Source: Puccinellia tenuiflora (taxonomy: Eukaryota; Streptophyta; Magnoliopsida; Poales; Poaceae). From it: a stretch of 64,000 nucleotides of DNA. Below the pieces are notes generated by a model that was not told the origin of the DNA, did no database searches, and saw only the letters and a list, made by a program, of their open reading frames with translations. How positions within the stretch are numbered: the first letter of the stretch is position 1; each line of letters opens with the position of its first letter. Positions 56,664 to 64,000 of this stretch are shown piece by piece. The DNA lies in assembly GCA_012064385.1 (NCBI GenBank), contig QRDG01000531.1, positions 240,011 through 304,010 of the forward strand. Direction: 5' to 3'. The position numbers and the translations under genes were made by a program.

Positions 56664-58953
56664 TGAAAGAACAAACGATGTCCCGAGATGTCGCCTAGAG
56701 GGGGTGAATAGGCGATTAAAACTTTTTTTATTTAGCGGCTTGATAATTGCGGAATAAAACTATGTGTTTAAATTAACAAACCAACAACCTAATATACTAG
56801 GTTTACTTAATGTGCACCAACAACCTATGCTAAACAAAGCAAGCAACAAGGTGATAGCGAGATATAAACTTCAAGCACGATGACTATCACAATGTAAATT
56901 GCATAAGTAAAAGGCTCGGGTATAGAAATAACCGAGGCACGCGGAGACGAGAATTTATTCCCGAGTTCCTCCTTGTTAAGGGAGTACGTCTCGTTGTAGG
57001 GGTGTGAGCTCGCCACAAAAGGCCTACTCAAGATGCCACAAAGGCCTCACCCTATTCTTCGATGAACCGCACCAAAGGTTTGGTTCACCTTCCACTATCG
57101 GAATCCTTCGGGTGGATTCCGAAGCCCTTACAACTTTTGGGGCACACGCCCAGAACTCAATTGGGGGCTCCCAAAGCGTGCTGAAGCTTCACAAGCCGAA
57201 GTCTTCACGGCACCACCACCGTCTAGGGTCCAATGACCCAAGAGTAACAAGCTCCCAACCTTCAATCCCACAAATCACCGTGGGGAGCACAACCCGATGC
57301 AACAAATGCAAAAGGGGAAGATCACACCAGTCGTCAAGTCCTTTACCCCAAAATCCAACCAAAGCAACTAATGCTACTGAGGGATTTAGGAGGAAGAACG
57401 GAGGAGAAACACCAAGAACTCCAAAATCTAGATCCAACGAGTTTCCCTCACTTAGAGAAGATTTTTGATTGTGGAGTAGTGGATCTAGATCACCTCTCTT
57501 ATTTCCTAAATTTGGGCAGAATCATCGAAGGGATTAGGAGGAATCGAGCTCTCAAATGTGTGAACAATAGAGGAGAGAGAGAAAAATGAGCTGTGCCGGA
57601 AATTTGGGGAAGAAGCCCTTTTTATAGTGGCCCCAAAAAAATAGCCGTTGGGGCAAAAAAGTGCCCAGCCCGTGTCCCCGGCCTGGGCCGGCCGGCAGCC
57701 CGGCCAGGCCGGCCGGGAAATAGAGCAGCGATCGATCCAGAGCAAACACAGGGAAACCGGCCTTAAAACCCGGCCTGGGCCGGCCTGACAACAAACAGAC
57801 AAGGAAAAAACACAGGGGAGCGGGCCTTGTAACCCGGCCTAGGCCGGCCGAGAGCGCGGTGGGTCGGGCAGCCTCCCGAGCCTGCCGGCCTCATCCCGGC
57901 CTGGGCCGGTCGGCGAGCAAGCGCATGGGCCGGGAGGCCACCCGAAGCCCCCGGCTCGGGCCGGCCGGTCTATTTTGTTTTTTTTTCTTTTTCCCAGTTT
58001 AAAAATCGTTTTGAAAATTCGACCGAACCGAAAACGCTAACTTTCGCATACGAACTCCGTTTTCGTTCGAATCATCACAACGAGCACAACAAGATTATGC
58101 ATAGAAACATCATAGTCCAAGAAAATATTATAAAACCAAATGGGGAAAGTTAAAAACTCTTTTCGCAAACCGGAAATGCCGAATCTTTTGCAAATGAAGT
58201 CCGAATGAAGTAAAACCAATTTTGTTGGAAAGAGGACGACAAATGCTACCTTTGAAAATGGCAAACAAGCAATGGAGATTTTGCAAAGAAATGGAAGAGA
58301 GAAATCTTCCGCACGGATGAACCGGCAAAATCTCCAATACCGAAACCGCAATAGAAGACGCATATGAAAACCGTTTTCGGTGAACTTAGCTTTGTCATGA
58401 CAAGCACGACAAGCACCAAGACCACACCACGATAAGAGACAAATAAGAACCAATAAAGATGATTGCATGGATGCAAAGGTTTGTGCTCTCTACGGCGATA
58501 CGATCACGATATTCGGTCGAGAGCCCCTCTTGATAGTACGGTTATCTATCCTATAATCCGGTCTCTCACTAAACAATATGAGACCGGTAAAATAGAAACC
58601 CTATCAAGATCATACCTTTGCCTTGCGCATTAATCCACTTGAGGTCGATGAAGACGATCTTCTCCTCAAGACGCACCACCTTCCTCGATTGCGCTTCGGT
58701 GAAGATTCACATGATGCTCCCCCATACACCAAGATGGGAACGCTCTCTTCGGCATATCTTCACTTGGCCTTGAGTTGATCAACCCGCACAAAGCCTTGAT
58801 CAACACACTTTTCTTCTTCCCTTAACCTTGACTCCAACAAATGGAGACAAGCAACTAATGGACACACCTATAAATATAGCTCAATGCAAACATTAGTCCA
58901 TAGAGATTGTCATTAATTACCAAAACCATGCATGGGGCAACCATGCACTTTCA
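56664..58953 (-). repeat. Sirevirus/Maximus-like copia 3' LTR (2.3 kb)
   Basis: The minus strand starts TGAAAGTGCATGGTTGCCCC, a start I know from Maximus/Sirevirus LTRs in grasses, and ends with CTCTAGGCGACATCTCGGGA and then CTTTCA. It carries TGAAAG/CTTTCA ends. The left flank is CGAGG (56659-56663). Inside is a GGCCGG-rich block at 57655-57975. ORFs inside (for example 57004-57468 plus) have no known domain. Confidence 0.8.
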
Positions 58954-58970
58954 ATCTCCCCCATTTTGGT
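58954..58970 (-). other. Polypurine tract of the copia element
   Basis: The minus strand reads CCAAAATGGGGGAGAT directly before the LTR start TGAAAG, which identifies the LTR as the 3' copy. Confidence 0.75.
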
Positions 58971-61900
58971 AATTGATGACAATCCCTTTTAAGAGGGTTT
59001 ATATAATGAATAAGCATCCTTGCAAGACAAACAAGCAAGGATGCAAAGCGCATTAAAGGCAAATGCAACAAAAGCATAAAACCCAAATTCCCTTAAACCC
59101 TCTAAACTTCTCCCCCATTGGCATCGATTGCCGAAATGGGAAGAAAAATTTAGAGAGCCAATATAATATGAGTTCCTCCATAAAGGTGATGACAATCCCT
59201 TTTAACGAAAAATAGAGGAAATCAAACTATATTGAGGATCAAAAGATTGCAAAAAGATGAAATCATTTTAAACATCTCCACAAAGGAGAAAAGCAATCGA
59301 AAGATCCAAAGCGAGAGTTCTAAATAAAAACGGAGAAGCTCCCCAATGTTCATGCACAATTGAGGAGTGCACAAAAATGGCATCCTCGCTCCCCAAAATT
59401 ATCTAGAACACGCAACAAGTGCAAGAGTGCATAATGCAAAAGCAAATCATAGCACTTGCACCAAAGATGTGGTTGAGCCATAAGAAGATACCAATTTTCA
59501 AAAATTCATCATAAGATAGGCCCAACCGAGATAAAAAGATCTTTTAAGAAATATGTTCACAAGCTTAGGGATACCAATTGGAAACTAAAACCAATTGAAA
59601 ATGCCAAAAGCTAGTGAGACATTTAGCCAATAAAATTCAACATGCTCACCATGGTAGCATGAAGTCAAAGATCAACAAATACATGAGTGTAAAGATACCA
59701 ATAAACATAAGACAAGCACTCATGAGACAAATTTGGAGCCACCAAAGAATTATAGATGAAAAACAAGGTGGCTCAAAAGAATAGGATACCAACTAAAAGG
59801 TGACCTCTCTCATATGTATAGGTTTCTAATTAGACAAACCATTGAAGATATACATCCGCAAAGAAACATATACATACGAAATGGTTGGAAAAAGAGAACA
59901 AGGTATCCAAAAGGAAGTCATAAATATACAAAGAGATTGTTGCTTAAAGCATAGCACATAGCTCAAATTTATCTCATTGTATATAAATGAACTTCAAATA
60001 TATCAAATGCATCACACATATCACTAAGGGAACAAGAGATAGTGGAGATGCTTTGAGTTAGGCAACAAGTATCACAAGGAAATAATATCAATTGAAGAAA
60101 AGGTTTTTGCAAATTCATCACACATATCACAAAGATATATTAAGTGAAGGAAATAGGCCAAAACCACAACAATTGCATCTAAAGCTTTCATGCCAAGAGG
60201 CAACCTACACAAGGTTGGATACTAAAAGTATGCATGGATAGATACTTGTTACCGAGATGCATTGGTGATGAAGAGATGAGATTTGTTTATCATCAAAGCT
60301 TGACTCCGACAATCACATGGTGAGAACACCTTCCTTATGAAGGCAAGCATCCAATGCATCTCCATTGTACCTAAAACACAATTAGAGTACAAAATGGTTC
60401 CCAAACTCATTGGGTTCCATAGTAGTTAGATCAACTACAATATATAGGAAACACTCCACATAAATATGTGCATATAGATATGAAATTGAATTTCATGCAC
60501 ATCTTAGCCGATTTAGGATTCGGTGGAGTATCCCCTATATATTGGAACTAAAAGACTAGCATGCATAAATATATATATAGTAAAAGCATGCAAGAGCTTT
60601 CAGAACCAAAGAGATACAATTTGGACAAAAACACCAAGTAAACCAAGAAGAGAGCACACCAAAGTGTGACACAAAAGGTTGTCCAAATTATATCAAATCC
60701 AAATCAACACATGATTGAGGAAAAATCAAATCAACAAATGATTGATTCCAAAACACATCAACACATGAAGTGTGATATCAAAAGGAATCAAATCAACACA
60801 ACAAATGATCGATAAGACACCAATTGAAAGATAAGATACCAATTAAAACAAAAATATCAACTAGGAGAAAAGATACCAAGAAGAGGTGATACTTGACCGA
60901 AATCAAGTAAAGAAAATAAGGCAAAAAGGTATCAAGACTCCCACAATAAATATCAATTGGAACAAATATCTATGGAGGAGATATTAAATTCCAATTAATA
61001 CCAATTGAAGGTACCAACACAAGATAAAGAATCAAATGCCAATTGAAAGGATCAAAATTGATAGATAGATAGTGTTCTAAATAAAAAGGAATGCTCCCCC
61101 AAGATTAATGCATTATCTTATATTTGCATTTGAATACAAAATGCATGCACAAGGGATCATTACTCTCCATATTTTATTTAAACACTAAACACTACCAATT
61201 GAAAATAGGATCCATTCAAGAGGCAAGAGGCAATAATAGAGAAAAACGCAAGAGCCAATGTGAAGATGTCTACAAAATCCACCACAATTACTAGTATCAC
61301 TTGTCATGGACAAGGAGTATATGGAGAATTTCTCGGTGGTATATAGGAATGATGATCAAGACCAACTTCACAACAAATAAGCATATGGCAAAAGATAAGA
61401 ATTAAAACGCCAATTTTGAAAAGGTTTGTTGGTAGTTTCAATTATTCGAACCAACCGGCAAGCCATGGTTAAATAAGATGAAACAAATGGTTTCTCAAAA
61501 TATATGGAAATGCATATTAGAGAAAAACCACACCAAGCAAACACCCACAAACAAGAGCCAAAGATAACCAAAAGGAAATTGGAACTTGTTTGAGCAAACA
61601 TGCCACATAGGAAAGATAATTATAATATCAAATCTAAGTGGCAAACCTCAAATGTTCACATTTTTATGGGATTGTAATATGCACATAGCTTATTACTCCC
61701 CCATAATGTGATAATTCATTTATTTTTAAACAAGAGGCAAATAAAACCAACTAGAGAAATTAATGGACATTGTAGAATTTGAATTTCTCATGAATATGAC
61801 ATACCACATAGTAGCTAGATAATATTGAAATATCAATACTAGGTGGTGTGCCTCATGTACACATTTTTAGGTTTGTGAGTGCACAAAGCACATCACTCCC

Positions 61901-62270
61901 CCAAAATGGGATAGTCCATTAATATCTCAAAGAGCCAAATGAAATCCACACAAGATTCAATAAAGCTCAACACACAAATTACACATACATGATACACAAC
62001 TATCATACACAACCTTGATAACAAGACAAGTAGGAAAGTAGCATATCATATACAACACATGCTAGGAACAAAACTAACACATGCAAGGGAGCAAGCAACT
62101 TTCAATGTATATATGAATTAAATACAAGTTACCGCAAGGAGGAAGCATTGGATATGAGATAGATATGTGATAATCCAATTGACTTGGCTTGAGAAATAAA
62201 ACCATGAAGATCCCTTAATTCTTAAAAATAGCCAAGTCACCAATGTCCTCCAACACCTATTGATCAAGTT
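58971..62270 (-). other. Non-coding 3' region of the copia element
   Basis: These 3.3 kb are AT-rich with no supported gene on either strand; the few ORFs of 60-77 residues show no domain. It contains at least four more GGGGGAG tracts on the minus strand (59110, 61093, 61695, 61895). The phrases 'taccaattgaaa' and 'aaatcaacacatga' recur, giving a low-complexity look. Confidence 0.6.
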
Positions 62271-62279
62271 GAAGCTTGT

Positions 62280-63660
62280 TGGTCCCCAACCAAGTTGGGT
62301 CCTAAGAGGTTAGTCACAATAGGCTTGGGAACCCAAATGGTGCTTTTCTTGACACCACTTTGAGCTCCCACATACTTGGCAAACACATTGCCAACTCTAT
62401 CCTTCCAAGAGAATATACATCATCAATTATGATAGGGTTGGATGAGGTACCGTTAGTGCATGAAGAAGCAAATGACCTTTGCCACGGCAAAGGTAGCAAC
62501 ACCGACTCTTCTTCTTCTTAATAGGCTCCTCAACTTGAGGAGCATACTTGAGTCTTCTTAGGAGGTGGCCGTTGTTCAACGTGGTTGAGCACGAGATTGA
62601 ACAAGAGGCCGCTTCCCTAGTTGCTTCTCACTAAGAGGTCTTCTTCTTCATTGGGCAATCCGAACATGGTGCCCTTCAACCTTGCACTTGAAGCAATGAT
62701 CTTGGCCGGATTCTTGATTTGAACTTGGCCCTTCTTCTTTCTCAACCTTGGACTTGTTCTTGTTGTTGGAGTTGAATCCAAGTCCACTCTTGTCATTGGG
62801 GATTGTTGCACACTCAACATGTTGTCAAGTGCACGCTTCCCTTCATGACGCTTTTCCAAGCCTTTCTTCAAAGAAGGCTTGGGCCTTGAGCTCCCTCTTT
62901 CTCTACATGGTTAGTGCAACACAAGTACTAGAGGAGGTAGTGCATCATTGTTAGAGCAACAAGGCAAAGCAAGTAATTCATCACATGATGTACCAACATT
63001 TTAGTGGATGAACTACTAGGACTAGCACATGGCAATATAGCATTTTATTAAGTTGTGCTATATCCACATGAGGCTCACTGATGTTACCTTTGTAGTGATG
63101 GCCTCATGAGCTAACTTAGACAAGCATAGGATGCTAGAAGATCATCATTAGAGCTAGATAGCTTTTTATGATTTTCTTCCAACTCCCTATACTTGCTAGT
63201 TAGCAACTCAAGTTGAGCCCTTAGCTCAACATTCTCCTTCAAAGTAGATGCTTCACAAGAAATTGAGTTAGTAGCACAAGCATCATTGACATTAGGATGG
63301 AAGAAGAAATCTTAGCAAGCTCTTCATTTAATCTAGCATTTTCATTTTTCGTGACTTATATTTAGCATGGCATGGTCACGTTCTTTAATGATTTTAGCAA
63401 TTATTTCATTATGAGACTCCTCGATAGAATCTAGTTTCTCCTCAAGAGAAGCACGAGTCTCTTGCTCTTCCTCAAGAGCATCTTCTAACGATGCTTTCTC
63501 CATAGCATCATCTCTTTCGATCTTACCCTTTTCTTCAAGGCTTGCTTCCAAGGCCTCAATAGTTTCCCCACGCTCAATAAGAGTGCTCATGATTTCAAAG
63601 AGGTTAGCTTGGGCACTTTTATTGCTAGGAAGGGCTTTAAGAATCATTAGACCTTTATTT
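62280..63660 (-). pseudogene. Sirevirus-like gag, frameshifted
   Basis: 63647-63342 encodes MILKALPSNKSAQANLFEIM and an acidic coiled coil (EASLEEKGKIERDD and similar repeats). A first knuckle start, CFKCKVEGHHV, is encoded at about 62695-62663; its last cysteine is out of frame because of a one-base change. A second, CYLCRGKGH, lies at about 62495-62469 with a similar break. The tail encoded at 62345-62285 reads TIWVPKPIVTNLLGPNLVGD in a third frame, a segment I know from Maximus-type gag. Gag forms the particle and binds RNA. At least three frameshifts make this copy non-functional. The segment between 62880 and 63340 lacks a continuous frame. Confidence 0.65.
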
Positions 63661-64000
63661 TGAAGAGGGCATTAACTTTTCCATATCATCTTCTTCATCA
63701 TTATATCATCATCATTATCATCATTTATTATCATTGCTAGAAGAAGATTTAGCCATAAGGCAATGAGTGATGGATGAAGAAGAATAATTAATTTTTGAAC
63801 TACTCAAGTTCAAATCTTGTTCCACATTAATTGGGTTTCCTCTACATTATATTCATGCAAGAGTTAGAGGGAACACAAGCATTTTTATCATGGAACAAGA
63901 TAAAGCAAGCATATCATCATTAGATTTATCTAAGCAATTTTTGGATGATATGCAAGGACTATCAACACTAGCATGTATGACATTTATAGTGCTAGAGTTT
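63661..64000 (-). other. Upstream part of the copia gag, decayed
   Basis: An (ATC/TCATCA)-rich stretch at 63685-63735 would encode an acidic Asp/Glu run on the minus strand, usual upstream of the coiled coil in copia gag. I see no continuous frame. The window ends inside the element. Confidence 0.4.

Larger units (their letters stand above)
56664..64000 (-). mobile_element. Sirevirus-like copia element, 3' half, runs off the window
   Basis: On the minus strand from the right edge it has an acidic coiled-coil gag part (63647-63342), zinc knuckles (62700-62440), the conserved gag tail (62430-62280), 3.3 kb of non-coding DNA with repeated polypurine tracts (62270-58954) and the 3' LTR. No pol motifs (RT, integrase, RNase H) lie between gag and LTR, so this copy looks non-autonomous or deleted. 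The 5' LTR and primer site are outside the window. Confidence 0.75.

Noticed and set aside
57004..57468. A 154-residue plus-strand ORF
   Set aside because: It lies inside the copia LTR, opposite to the element's direction, with no recognisable domain.

Overview
The window is eukaryotic nuclear DNA from a large, repeat-filled grass genome. The element families (a Sabrina-like gypsy LTR, a Maximus/Sirevirus-like copia, long-LTR Tekay-type chromoviruses, CACTA elements with 'agtaccggtt' subterminal repeats and a Cassandra TRIM) point to a Triticeae cereal such as wheat, Aegilops, barley or rye. These family names come from reading the sequence, not from a search. No intact host gene is visible. 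Nearly all of it is transposable elements inserted into one another, and only about 54247-56663 looks like non-TE or low-copy sequence.

Layout from left to right. 1-4812 is the leader and 5' LTR of a minus-strand gypsy element ('family A'). 4813-9414 is part of a Tat-like gypsy element with LTR, PBS and gag on the minus strand and a decayed coiled-coil ORF in antisense. 9415-11723 is a minus-strand Tat-like pol fragment. 11724-17465 is a Sabrina-like element (3' LTR, PPT, gag-like ORFs, no pol) that ends abruptly at a truncated family-A LTR (17466-20752). 20753-21125 and 32997-33069 are two halves of a different LTR, split by a complete inner CACTA element (21126-32996, TSD TGT). That CACTA contains a non-autonomous family-A element (23868-32638). 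33070-54246 is the right part of an older, outer CACTA element. Its C48-like gene is broken by a Cassandra TRIM (33638-34367), a complete family-A chromovirus with gag-pol (36418-48736) and a family-A solo LTR (48971-52953, TSD CCAGA). 54247-54460 is a dirigent-domain gene fragment directly outside the CACTA end. 54461-56663 is low-copy sequence with weak gene-like features. 56664-64000 is the 3' LTR and gag side of a minus-strand Sirevirus-like copia element that runs off the window.

Insertion order can be read from target-site duplications. The outer CACTA is oldest; the LTR-B element and Cassandra went into its gene; the inner CACTA went into LTR B; a family-A element went into the inner CACTA. 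Two further family-A insertions (one full element, one solo LTR) lie in the outer CACTA gene. Seven family-A LTR copies are present, and every LTR element in the window lies on the minus strand. The two CACTA genes read on the plus strand. All protein-coding elements show stops, frameshifts or lost catalytic residues, so nothing here looks mobile on its own. Non-autonomous family-A copies share LTR, PBS and leader sequence with the gag-pol copy, which suggests past trans-mobilisation.
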